A program made the position numbers and the translations under genes. A stretch of DNA of 64,000 nt, taken from positions 43,934,981 to 43,998,980 of the forward strand of contig NC_031799.1 of the NCBI RefSeq assembly GCF_001522545.3, written 5' to 3'. The notes below the pieces were generated by a model. The model was given only the letters and a program-made list of their open reading frames with translations. It did no database searches and had not been told where the DNA came from. Source of the stretch: Parus major. Lineage: Eukaryota; Chordata; Aves; Passeriformes; Paridae. Shown piece by piece: positions 12,020 through 37,700 of the stretch; the first letter of the stretch is position 1, and each line of letters starts with the position of its first letter.

Positions 12020-12026
12020 AGCTGTG

Positions 12027-24358
<12,332 letters not shown>

Positions 24359-24850
24359 AATGGACAAAAGTGACTCAAAAGCAGAGTCAGTTGTGGAATG
24401 TTTTAAAAAGAAAACTATAACGTAAGTATGATATAGCAAGGTGCCTGTGTATGATTTCAGTAGTAACAATTTCGTAGCTGGTTATGTTATACAAACATAA
24501 AGGGTTAGTATATGGTGATGCTTAACTGGAATCTTTAATTTGTGCATTACATATGCTTCGTAAGGATGAGGATAGTTTCATAATGTTGTAATAAACCACC
24601 TTCATCTACTTCCACCTGATGAACAACTGTGTGTAATCAAGACAGGAAACATTTTTTTTTTGGTGTGTTGTGGTTTGTGAAAAAGGAGTTCCAGCAAAGT
24701 GCTTCAAACAATAAGCCCGGTTGTGTGATCTAGACGTGTAAGAAAATTCAGAAATTCTTCACAGTACAGTTATCATGGCTAAATTGTTTGATGTCTTCCT
24801 TTTGTGGGCTAGAGTTTTTTGAAATAAAAGTAGCTTTGTTTGTCTCTGTG
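24359..24850 (+). terminator. RNF170: RNF170 3' UTR with two poly(A) signals
   Basis: AATAAA occurs at 24590-24595 and 24823-24828 after the stop; the second is followed by a GT-rich stretch (tagctttgtttgtctctgtgg). Either or both may be used. Confidence 0.6.
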
Positions 24851-27840
24851 GAAGAAGAAACCCAAGCACCATGTTAGAATTACCACCCTGCAGTTTGCTG
24901 TTGTCCACATGCTTTGGAAAAATAAGGATAAGACCTTGGTATTGTTTGAACTGCGCTATTTACAGTTGCATGCAATTTGTATAATTTTCTTTTTATATTT
25001 GGGAATATACACACAATGTCTGCTCTACATTGAGAAACCAGTATTATGCACGTCACACTTGTTAGTGCTCTATTTTCTTAAGTGAGAGCATGGGTTTTTT
25101 TCTTCAGACTTTTTTATTTGGTAAGTATGTATCTTAGAAGCAGAGGTTTTGTGCTGCTTTGGGTCAGTGCAAAATGTCTCTGAAATGCAGCTTTGCATTT
25201 CTGTAGATGCATTAAAATATTTGACCAATTGGAGAAGACACTCAAATTCCAAATAGTGGTTGAAGAAAAGAAGTCAGAACTGGATGTTTACACTACATGT
25301 ACATGTATGTGTACAGTGTAGATGTTTAGCCCAATGTACATTCTGCAATATATGTGTACTAAACAACATAGATATTGAGGTGATTTTCTGTTGGAGTTTT
25401 CTTGTTTGATTGATTGTTTGATTTGGGTGTTGATAGAAGGGGTTCTGAATTACTTTGAAAAATAGTCTGTGATAAGGGACCACAAAAAAATCTTGAAAGT
25501 GTTTTCAAAAATACCTAGGTATTAATTATCCTTAAAGCTGATTTTTTTTTCATGTTGAATCTGAGCATAGGCTATCATAGCTATACAAGTAATTTGAAAA
25601 TGCTTTAATTGTGAGCAATGATTGCCACTATAAAGGTCCAGGATATGACAGATCATTGTACTTTTTAGCTGGAGGAACGATAATTGCAATTTAACATCCT
25701 GAGTACTTGAAAGACAGTGAATTAACAGGTGATTCTTTGTGTGTTTACGTATATAGATGAGACTTACAATGAAAGGGACCTTTTCACTGCTTTTGTGTTT
25801 TCCCTTTGCAGGTGTCTTTCCGCAGCTTCTAGCACTTAGGCATGAGCAGGAAGATGATAGAGCTGAAACCTCAGGGGTCAGTTATTGAGGGTGCAGATTT
25901 TCCTTCAGTGTCAGTGCTCTAAATGGCATTGGTTTAAAACTAAATTCACTGATTCTTCATTTGAAAATTAAATTTTGGAAATCCAAGGACATTTTACAAT
26001 TTAACTGGAAAGCTAAACTTTTCTTTGTTGCTGTCTATTAGAGATAGGCAAGAAAAGAAAAGAAAAGGGAAGTGAAGCAAGGTTTGGAGGAAGAGCACTA
26101 GAGAGAAAATTACATTTTTGGAAGCAAATGCTAACTAACTTTCTTGAGCATCTTGGCTGAGCTTTTCCCTGTGTGTTGGCATTGCTTATGTATGGTGATG
26201 TTTTAGTGGCTACCTCAGTCAAAACTCTTTAAGGTATTATTGAGTAAAAATGAGATATTCATCAACTGTTAGGTGCATTTACAAAGCAAGACAGTAGTTT
26301 AAGATGTTATGTAAGACAGGATTTCACAGTTTTGCTCTAAGTATTGTTTTTGGTTTGGGGATTTTCTTTCCTAAGAAATCTGGCTGAAAACAAACCCAAA
26401 AAATTCTTTTTTCATTGAGTAAATTTAACACCCTATTTTCTCCTGGAGTTTAAATTGTAGGTCTGCTTAGGGAACAGTGTAATCAGGGTTTTTTCATGGA
26501 TTTGTTGATCTAGTACCTCATCCATACTTTTATGCTATGATTATGATTTTCCCATGACTCTCTAAATCCAGAATGGATATAAATGCACATGAAGCTGCTT
26601 ACTGATTGGTTTTCTTTGAATTTCTCAATTCCACATGCTACTGTGAAGTTCATGTGGAAATTCCCTATCCCATCCAAGGGGATCCTGTGTATCTGAAATC
26701 ATACACAAACCACATCTGAAAGACTATATGAAGTTTCTCCATGCTCTTTTTCTTCAGTACATATCTGATGGCCAGAAGGGTTTCACTCAGAGGCTTTTGC
26801 TTACTTTTGAGTGTTGAACAGCATTGTAATCTTAAATTCAGCACATTAAATGCTTGACAGAATAAGGACTGTTTTTTTCAGCGATATGTGTGTTTGCTTG
26901 TGGATATTCTTTTTTGGTCCTGCAAACCAATGATAAACAGTATTATGACTTGTTCAGGTCTTTTTGTGTAATGTGAAGCTGCCTCTGTCCTGCAATGTCT
27001 GGCTGCTGCTCCTTTCCACAAATCTGAAATAGCTATGAATTAGCTATCTTGGGTACTTAGCTTGAGCTTAACCTAAGCTCTAGAGCTCCCAGGAAGCTGG
27101 AGATTAAAATATGAGCATGTAGTATTCCTGAACTTTGTGCTGCCAAGTTGTTCTGGCAGCAATGTGAAAGGTAAGGGTTAGGGCTGAACAGTGGCTTTAG
27201 GATGTAAAGGAAATATGTGATGCTGTGTGCAGAGTGACTGCAAACATGGCTGTGGTTTTGTCTCCTGAGGTGGGGTGGGTGCGTCACTAAGGGGGGAAAA
27301 TTTTAAAAAGGAAAACTATGGCAGGAAGATGTAGGGAGCTAAAACACAGTTCTTAAAAGATCACATGGGCACCAAAAACTATGTGAAATATTTGATTGTT
27401 CTAGCAATATAAAAAAAAAAAAAAGAGGAAAACAAAAATTATATTTAATAGCTCTTAAAAAATAACTTGTAGCATCTTGAGGCCTAATGATCATCGCTGT
27501 ATAGAGCGATCCATTTCTGTGCTGTTTGTCTGCCACACCATTGATGTCTGTGACAATCAGGCACAATGTGTGGTTTGGGGATACAATTTTGCCGTAAGTT
27601 TCATAGAACTGTAGCAGTATGTTACTCTAGATTTTTAAGAGAAAAAAATTTAAAATTACTTGTTGTTACTTTTAATGATAATAAATTGCTGTTAAAGAGA
27701 TTCTCTTGGATTATTTTATTTTATTTTATTTTATTGTGTATCTAGATGCAATATTGTTTTATTTTCCCTTTTCCACTTCCATGCATCAAAGTTGTGGTAT
27801 CCCATCCTTGAGGGGAAGGCAGTAGACAAAATTTGCAGGT
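24851..27840. other. Intergenic, no gene recognised
   Basis: AT-rich, without exons I can support. It includes an imperfect inverted repeat at 25288-25321 and a TTTTA repeat at 27710-27736. Part may be an extended RNF170 3' UTR. Confidence 0.5.
27710..27736. repeat. (TTTTA)n microsatellite
   Basis: About five TTTTA units. Confidence 0.9.
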
Positions 27841-27849
27841 GCTCATGGT

Positions 27850-28720
27850 CAAAAGAAATGACAAAAGTCAGAGGGTCCACAAAAACTCACAAAGTTCTAT
27901 TAGTAAATTACATACTTGGCATGGAAATTGGTATAAGTTAGGACCTGATCTCCTCTGTGAAGACATGGCAGCGGGGTAGGGTGAAATGGGAGAGAGAAAG
28001 AAATAAATTAAAGAGGGGGAGAGAAAGAAGGAGAGAGGGAAAGAGAGATCCCTGGTCCTAGCCCCAGCACTGATCCAGCAGGGGTATCCTGGGAACGCCC
28101 ACACATGTGGGCTTGCTTGGAATACCTTTTATAAGTAAATCTACCCATCTTGAAGATAAGTTACTCACTTTCTATGCAAATTATCAATCCTGTGCAGTTT
28201 ATTCCTCTAGAACTTTCTGGAAATGGGTCGGAAGGCTTTGGGCATCTCTGATGGTGTTGATCCCTTCTTACGGTCCATTCCCACTTCTCAGCCTCATCCC
28301 TGCACTTGTGCTGTGCTGTGTGGTGCTCATCTCCAGGAGCCAGAACAAGGACATCTGTCCCAGAAATGTGCTGTCCTGTCTTACAGCCTCTTCTCCAGCC
28401 ACATCCTTTGCTTTCTCAGTGTGTTATTACCAACAATTCCTGGCTGTTATCACCAACGATCCATGGCTTGCTCCACAACTGTCTGGCTATCGGTGTTTGA
28501 GACAAGATAGCCCTCTTGTCTCCTGGGATTCTACAGGCTTTTCTGCAAAACTTTTCAGACTTTCTGCAGTTGTGATCTATTTTTGTCATGGTGTCTGTGA
28601 TCAGGATGTTTAGACATAACTCAGTGTTTTTCATCTTTAAGATTGCCACAATAAAGATTACAAAATTTCTACGATCTTATTCCCAAAAGCGTATTGTACG
28701 CAACATTGTGATGTCCTTCC
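27850..28720 (-). mobile_element. Putative endogenous retroviral LTR (solo), minus strand
   Basis: Read on the minus strand it has promoter-like LTR architecture: TTATAAAAGG near 28126-28135, a near-palindrome CCCACATGTGTGGG just after it at about 28099-28112, then a long pyrimidine tract (complement of the purine run 27986-28049). Base composition differs from the flanks. No gag, pol or env frame adjoins it on either side, so it would be a solo LTR. Ends and target-site duplication were not determined, and the family is not identified. Confidence 0.4.
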
Positions 28721-31700
28721 CTAAGCAGTCCGCAGTCCAACCAGTTCCATCAGATCCATGAGCACTAAGCTTTCAGGCTGATAAACCGGTAGAGATGATC
28801 AGTTAGCACCTTCACATAACAATCCTCAAGCAAACAAAAGCATGAAACCAGGTGTATGCAAATGTAAGCAAACAAAATAGTCGCTGTTAAATTTACAGGA
28901 GGGATGAAGATTGGGCCTGGAAGAACTGGATGTGACTTGTCTGTGCTGCAGTCCCAGGCTCTTCTTAATTCATGTCATGAAAGGACCGTGGGCATCAGGA
29001 AGACATGATCCATTCTGCTAAGAGACGTCTGACAAATCATAGCTGGGATGTCCACTGCCAAGTTGGGCCAAGTCTTTTGTTAACTTTGTAGCCTGCTTTG
29101 GTACACAGTTCCAGTGTTTATGGAAAAATGTGTTATTGCATAATTGGTAAGATGCTATTAAATCAGTTTTAAAGGTTGATGAGGATATATTACGCTTTCC
29201 CTTACACCTGATGCCCAAGTGCTTGCCATGAAAAGCTCAGCTAAACACTTGAAAGTTCCTCAGCCAAGGCTGCCAAAGGACTTTTTAGGAGGTCTGTTGT
29301 ACTGTTGCAGCTTTGGGTAGATTTTCCGCTTCCAGCTGTCAGCCAAACAGAAAACTACCTGTTAGTGACCCATACTGAAAGCTACATGGGCATTTATTCC
29401 ATGGAGACAGAGCAGTAAATCCTACTATGATACTACTCCTGTTTCTCTGAGGTGGTGTGTCCTAGTAGGTTGCCTTCTTCCCTGTTGTGTGTAGTGGGTT
29501 TTTAAACTGGGGAAGACGCTGCTGAACTTCATTCACTCTATGTTTCATTCATCTTAGGGACCTGTAGAGGTTTAGAGGAGATACAGGTCTCGAGGTCTTG
29601 CTCCCATGTAGACAACATCATTAGACACTGTGGTAAGTAGAGGTGCTTTCTGTAAACTGGGGATTTCGTTTCCATTCAGGGCATGAGAAGCCTGTCCAAA
29701 TAAGAAATAACTAATACTGCAAAACCAGGAAAAAAGAGCAGGAGTTTAATTTTGTACCCTACAACTTGGATTCAGTCTCTTGCTCTGTACTGTGCTATCT
29801 TACATGTTTGTTGCCTCAGCATCCACATAAAAGTCTGTCATAGGTACATTTTGTTTGTGCCTAAGTAATCTCAGATCTTGCCATCGGGATTTCTATTGCA
29901 GCCCTCATGTCCAGTGTTAGGGCTGATGTATTGAACAGGTGAAATCAAAGGGTGTGCCAGGTTGCAGAGTTACTAAAAGGGTACTCCTAAAGTAAATGTC
30001 CAACTGTGTAATATACTCTCATTTGTACTCTATGGCCTTGCATGAGGACATCCAAATATCTTGTCTCTCTTTGTTTATGCTAATGCTAGATAGAAGGCAC
30101 AAGAATTATGACAAGACTATAAAATTATCTGGAAATAAAGATTGAAGAAACTGGTATTTTGACTACAGGATAGACTGAGGAAGATACCAGTCTTTATTTA
30201 TTTTAAAACAGGATTGTATTTCCTGGATTAAGTATGACTGGAGAAATGTATATGGCTTTTGTAGATTTTGAGTGATAGCAAATGAGACTTACACCAGAAG
30301 AAATTTGCCAAAGTGAATAGTGAGGGGATTTTGTGTTGTGGAACCTCTCGTGGGAGGCCTCTGAAGGCAGGCCAACACCTATAGGGACTGGTTTTTGTGC
30401 AGCTAGTCCTGCCTGGTGAAAGGGCAGGACAATGAAATGGTGGCTGCTTTCAAGGCAGCTTACCTGGGCCTTGATAGATGTGAGACCAAAGAAGCTTGAT
30501 CTGACCAAAAGTCTTCATTGTTCATTTTGTTTCTGACATGCATTACCTATACGCATCAGCTGGCAGACCTTATCAGCTTACCTTTCCCCAGGAATTTTGC
30601 TAAATAGCAGTGTTTAAAATCTGTGGCATAACAATATGGCTACGCCTTATTTCATTATTATTTACTATAATATTCCATTTTACTGGCAAAACTCCATGTT
30701 GGTCCGATATTTTCCAAGTAGAGGACTGTTTCTCATGATTAACAGATGATTAATTGGTGGGAGAAAAGGAAAGGGGAAAGGAACATAATTGATAATATTC
30801 AGTCCATTGCTCATTGCTGGCAGGTAACTAATGGGGAACTATGGGTGTATCAGGTGTTAGTAATAGCTTGGCTAGAATATGTTTCGTGGAAACCTGTTCA
30901 GCTTCACACTGCATATGCCGTGCTTCAGAGTCAAGAATTGTTTTCTACCCTTTCCCACTTTTGCCTTCATTCTGGAAACTCATTTCTCCTTTTACCATGA
31001 TGGAGATACAGCAAAACCTGAAAGTAATCCATGCTTTAAACAAGGCAGTCAAGTACTACTGAGTAAAACAACTTTTTCAAGGATAGGCTTCCCATCATTC
31101 CATGGGATGTGTTCTTGCTCTCCACAGTGGAAGGTAACATTTTTGTCCTTCCTGCCTTCTTCACCATCTAGTTGCCAGGGCTTGGTGCTGTCTGATGTGG
31201 TTGCAGTTACATGTGGGCTTTAAGGAGGGACATGGTCATCAGTTTAATGCAGGTTGACCCAAAATATGCCTCATCAGTTTGCTGGTTTATAACAGTTCAT
31301 GTTTTCACCTCATTTACGGTCTTCAGCATCCAACCAACCTGACCTGAAGCTGCTCTAGTTTAATTTCTCTATTCCTTGCAGGATTTGGATGTTTTGTTCA
31401 TTCCCCTCCTACTTTCTTACTGTTCTCTGTAAGGACCAAAATGAAGATCATGAAACAAATTTTGATTAATCACTTGCTTATATACTGCAATAGTTCACAC
31501 CTTACCCCTGAATATCCCTTCCAGCCAACCCCTTAATGCTCTTGCATCTCACAGGCCATGCAACCGGAAGGAAGGTGGATATGTCTCTCGTTAAAAGGCT
31601 AAATTCCTCATGCAGCAGCCTGAAGAAGACAGTTTGGTACAGTTCTGCCTCCTGTCCACACAAGGAGCTAGGCATTCTGGGTCTGCCGTCTTTTCCAAAA

Positions 31701-34700
31701 AAAGGCCTGAAGTCCAGCAGACTTTTCCCTTAGGCTCATAACTTCCCTTAGTATTGCCTCCTGGTTTGGTAGCTGCAAGTGGAGAGCGAAGCACCAGAAG
31801 AAGCAAGGCATCAGCCAAACCTCCCAGTTAGGCAGGCTGTGTTTGTGCCTGGGAGGCTGGAGAAGAGCCCACATACAAAGGAACTGCTGCGTTCAGTTTC
31901 AGTCATGTCTGGAGAGACTGGTTTTCTCTGTCACTGAGGTTGTCAGGTACAAGTCTTTTCTTGATGAAAAACAAAGCATTGCTTTGAAAATAATCTCTGT
32001 GGTGCTAACCTTTATTTACATATAGGTATTTTGAGCCCCTGGGGTTCTTATTCTCATGGTTTCTTTCACAGCTCCCACAAGTAAAGATTGCCTCAGTATG
32101 AAAAGAAGAAGAGAAAACTCAGTAATCATATTGCAACTGCAAGAACCCTAGGAAAGAAACCAACCCTGTAAGACAGTTGATTAAAACCACAAGGACTGGC
32201 AACATGGTGCCAAAAAAGCCACTTCTCTGGAAATCCCATTGATTTCCCATTCCGAGCTGCTGGGCAAATCCTTCCCTGGTTTCAGACTTTCACTTTTGAT
32301 TCACCTTGCTAGGAAGAAACAGGTTACTGATAATCATTTTTTGCAGATGTTAGATCAGTATTAGAATTAGCCACAATACCCCAGCTCTGGCAGAACTTCT
32401 CCTGTCCTACCTCCTGTTCTGCTGTGGGCTGCTGCCCTCATTGACTGCCTCAGTGGCTCACAGGAGCACTGCAGATGCTGTGGTAGATCTGGGGCAAAGG
32501 GGTGTAGGGGTTAACTGAAACATCTCATAATCCACGATTGCTGATGTCTCATTGCCAAGAATGGAAGAAGGAAGTAGGAAGATCTTTACCCTTTGAAAGA
32601 GAGAGGGAGTCAGGGGACCAGTAGCCGGCCAGGAAATCCCTAAACAACAGCCCCCAGTAAAGTATGAGGGATAGTCAGATCAGATTGTAACAGAGGCCCC
32701 TGATGATCCTTTGAGGAGTAGGAGGCAGACAAAAAGCAAGGCCAGGATCAAGTTGCAAGCTGGGCATTGGCCCTCAGCATTGGTGAACCAATGGAGGGGA
32801 GCTGCAGCAAAAGCAAGAGGTGTCCCGCTGTTCCCTCAGCACTGCAGAGCAACTTCACTATACACTGGAGAGGAAAGCCTATCCTTGGCCAGGGTTGAGA
32901 TACAGGTGGCAGCTGCCCTGCAGTGAGGCAGTGAGTTGGTGGGGTTGTCCTCACCCTGTGCTCCTTCATATTGCTGCAGGCCTTTCAAATTTTTTGAGGA
33001 CCAGCTGGCTTCTCAGGGTGTCTGTTGATTCTTTGAACTGCAGATAGAGTGACCAGAGCCCATCAGGAATGAACTGCACAACCCTTTTCAGAGAAGCTTA
33101 ACATGAGCGTGCTTCTTTTCTTCTGTTCTGTTTGCTTCAGCCAGTCACTACCCTGTGACTCCTGGGTAGTGTTGATCTTGATAAAGATGATGGCAACTAA
33201 GTACAGACTGCATGACCCAAGCTGTCCCTGATGTTATGGGAAGATTCAGGAATAGCCCCAGGACAGGTGGGGTCCTCTGGATATTACACCTGTACACAGA
33301 TGTCTCACCTGGCTCCTTGTAGGTATCTGCCATATTCTTTTTCAGTCTGTGCTTTCCGTACATTTTCCTGAAATACTTACGCTTTGTTGGAAGGGATGTG
33401 TCCTTCAATCTTCATTAGGGTACTGCCCTAGAGCAAGCCACTTCTCCACATAGCATGTGAAAAATCACAACAGGAGGACCCTAAAGGGTTAAATTTTACC
33501 AAGTACCAAAATTTAGCTAAAATAAAATAATCCAAATGGGAAAAGGGAATCAACTTGGGGATTAGTCATTACTGAGTAGGATTTACAGAGGAGTAAAAGT
33601 AGCGTAAAAATGTAAACTAGCTTTGCATCCACCCACCATACCATGTTTGCTTGCTGAGAAACACCAAGCAAGAATGAGTAGGCACATCATCTGATATACT
33701 GCAGCTAAGGTCCATGGGTCAAAATAATCTAGCAAAAGAATGACATCTCAGACAGCAGGTGTACATGCCTGAGCTGGAAAAGGCCTACTTACAAATACAG
33801 AGCACACTGGGCAGTGGCCACCAAGCAGTACCACAGCCTTTGCCCAGAGCTCTGTCTGGAGATCTTGGTACTGCTCATTGGCCATTTCCTGAGAAAGGGA
33901 TGGTTGCAATCAAAAATATTTTCCAGCCAAAGCTGTACTCTAATCCTTCTTGTTGGCACCAGAAAGATCATGTACTTGCCAATGGAAAGTACTATAGCAA
34001 TGAGGTTGTGGACAGATGTGCTCCCCCATGGATGACTCTTTTCCCTCAGATATGACCTTTTGCAGTAAGGAACACAGATTAAACCCCCTGTGCCCTAATT
34101 GCATTTTCCTGATCTTCTCTGAAAGCCCATTCCCACTAAGCCACAGTTCCTTCCCAACAAAAGGCAGCTTTGCACATTGCCAGTGCACAAGGTTTGACAC
34201 TGTGCACAAGAATGATGATTCATTTGGCAATTTTGAGGAGGGATTTCATTCCTCATTGTTCAAAGACCTTTTACTTTCTGGGCAAATATAGTCTGATAAA
34301 GAGATTTTAGTATCTTGGCTGCTCATGGTCTATCCTGTGTCTCTTCCCATAGTCTTAAGAAGTGCCTCTCCTTTTCTTCTGACAGCTAAATCAAACCAAT
34401 CTGGCACCCTGCTTACAGCCCCAGCTTTGGGAGTCACATGAGCATGGAAAAGTCCTGGTTTACATTAACTCTCCTTCACAACAAGTCTCATATTTCCTGA
34501 AAAAAATTCAGTATCAGAGACCCCATGCTTACTGCCTTATATGCCAAAAAAAGGAACATGAAGAAACCAGCTGTTGAACTCACATTTTGCTAGGTTTTAT
34601 ATTTCTGAAGCAAGGTTATGCTTTTGTTCAATTAGCTTTTTAAGGTATGGTTTGTCAGCCCTAGTGCTTCTCTTTTCCCCCTTCCTTCCTACTACTGCCC

Positions 34701-37700
34701 GTAAGTCTGTTTCTTCTCCCTTTTGTCTTGCTTCCTTCCAAGCTGTGTTTTCCCCTCCCCTTTGCATGACTGGGGAAGTTTCTGCTTTCTTACTTCTATA
34801 CTATATCTACCTGCATGTTTAGTGTGACACTTCTTCGTGGGAGGTGATGGAAGGATAAGGGAGGTCCTTCCACCTAAGACCTCAACGTTGGTGCTGCAAA
34901 AGTAAAAACCATAAGCTCTAGAAAATGTGTGAAGTTTTAGATACATATTCCCCCTAATTTAAAAAATATAATTATGCCAAGCCATCTGTTGCTAATGTAA
35001 AAAAAGATGTAAATAGATGATACATAGTGTACGGAGTGTCACATGAGTGCTCCATCTGCTACGGGGAAAGTCACCGCTCCCCAGCAACAACACTGGGTGC
35101 TGAAGTGCAATCCAGCATTTGGAGCAGCCTTAGGCTTTCCAAAGGCTGACCCAAAAGAAAAACAACTCAAACAAGAGTGGATTGGTAGATCTCTGTATAT
35201 CAGTCTTTCATCTCTGTTTTTCTGACAAGTAGCAATAGTGGCTTCATGAAGGACAAGGTAAATTATACCTTTACATTCTTATTTCAGATTCTTTGAAAGC
35301 TCAGGGATCATGCTCTCCTAACTCCTCTTTCCAAGGTTTACCTGACAGACAGGAGTCTAATAAGCTGTGTCTCTCTACTTAACAACATCACAATGTGCCC
35401 ACAAATGTCAGAGTAATTGGGCAATGAATTAGCAGATGAAATGCAGCTCTGATGAACATGAAGTAGTGGGCATGGGGCAACAGCAATGATTTCCATGGAT
35501 GTTTACTGATGAACTCCATGTCAGCTTTTGCCACTCAGGAAGAGACCCAAGAGCTGCTGTGGATGTTTTGATGTGCTCAGCAATGGTTAGAAAAGGAAAT
35601 AAAAGGTTGAGAATTATGAGAGAGGTAAGAAAGGTAATGTAATCCTCTGGTGCATGTAGCCAGAGAATTCTCACTCTTCTTCACTGTGAGCCCTCCACCT
35701 AGTTCTGGTCTCCCCATCTCAAGATGGGTGCAGTGACAGGACAGGGCAGACTCCAGAAAGCTGGAAGTAGAGCATAGTTCTTAGCCTGGACACAGCAAAG
35801 GTACTAGGATCCTTAACCTGCTAAGCAGAGAAGGTGTAGTAGAGATCTTTAAAAAACAGGACTCTGATGGGAGATGTGACAGGAAAACCTCTATTCACCT
35901 CTTCTGATGCCACCAGGAGTGGGTTACACCGCAGGGAGTTAGCAGAGAAGTTTCAAAATTCAGAAAAAGGATGAGCTGCTTCACAAAATGCACAGTGTTA
36001 CCCTCTGCTGACAGTACTGGTGATGTTAAGAGTTTGTTCCCCAAAGCTTCTAAACAAACCTGTGGCATGGAACCTATGGCAGTTCCATAAGAACTGAAAA
36101 GCATGGAAGCCCCAGAATAACCTTCCCCTCCAAAAGTTCCCAAATGCTTGTCAGCAGTAGATGGAGGAAGATCCTTTATCATGCCATACTCTTTTCCGAG
36201 TTGCCTGCTGCTGACAGCCAGGGAGCTGTGTCAATGGCTCCACTGTCTCACAGGCCTTGAAAAAACAGTTTTGCAGAACCTCATACTATGTTTCCAGCTT
36301 GCAACAGTTTTGGGACAAAAAGGGAGTGCAAAACAACCCTGTAGGAAGCACTGATAGGTTGAGAAAACAATCTTCATTCCCAGAGTACCATCAGCCCTTC
36401 ATTTCCAAGTTTCTCTTGAATGGGTGTGAGGTAGATGCCTTTGAAGGGCAGGCTTTTTCCCTGTGGGCACAGCCCCTACGTGAAGCTCAGAGATGGAGAG
36501 GATGGCAATAACACAAAGACCAGGGCAGGTCATGGTGGTTGGCCCCTACACTGGGCCCACCTACCCTGTGGTCTCCCCCTGCCCACAGCAGTTACAGAAG
36601 GAAGGAAACAATATCCAATTCAGAGATACAAGGTGATTCCTCAGGGTCATAATTCAGCATTCCTCTTTCTTTCCAGGTGTTGGAGTGTATCATCCAACAC
36701 CTCTTCGTTTCCAAGGAGGCCAGGAGGCTTCACTTGAAGGGTAGAGTAGTACATGAGCAGTTTTTCACCTCTGAACATGAAGGTGATGTCTGACTCAACA
36801 AGGATTTTCACAGCAAAAAGATGAGTGGAAGAAACCTGAAAAGAAACCATCCAGAGTCTTCTGGGAGAGGGACAGTGGGGTGAAAGGAGATGCCCTTGTG
36901 ATCTCTGCCTTGCCAGAAGCCCGGACTTCTTGCTCCAATGATGCTGGGGAAGACACAGTTACATCAAAACACCCACCAGCTTCTGGGGCCAAGGCAGCTG
37001 TTACCACCAGGGTGAAGCCTCCCCTATGCTACCACATCTGTCTGAGAAAGCAGGATACACATGGGGTTTGTAAACAGCAAAACCAGGTACAAAAAAAAAT
37101 GGTGTCACCAACTTGACACCAACCCAAACATCTGTCTGGTCCAGACAAAGCCCGAGTTTTGCTATTGCTCAGAATAAAGCATCACAAAAAATATTTTCTG
37201 CCTTTTAAAATCTGATTCCTTGAACATTAAGGGGCTCTAATTCTGCCTTTGGTGGGAAGGGCATGACCTGCTCTTGCATCTTGCTCTTGCATCCTTATCC
37301 GGTAACAAAGGTTCCCAACTGAGTGGATAATGAAAAACCTGATGCCACAGATCCAGCAGAAGGTAAATGCAGTTTGTTTGACCATGCAAACTGTGAGGTT
37401 TGGAAGTTCAAGATGGAATCAGGAGCTGGTGCCAGCTGTGTTTGCCTCCCCACCCCAATCTCTTCAGCCAAAGCTCAGCTTCTTCTGTAGATGTGGAGCA
37501 AGAGAGACACCAGAGGAGAGCCTTTAACCTCCCTGTCCCTGCCTGGAAAGCTGCTTCTCAGAGGTACAAGCCAGCAGATGAGAGGCAGGTGAGCTCAATG
37601 CACAGAGGGCATTTAGGCACGTGCAGACTGGCTGTAACAGGCCCCCTCTTGTTTTTCATCTTTTACAACTTCTTGAGAGGCCTGAATGGCCCTGATTTTG

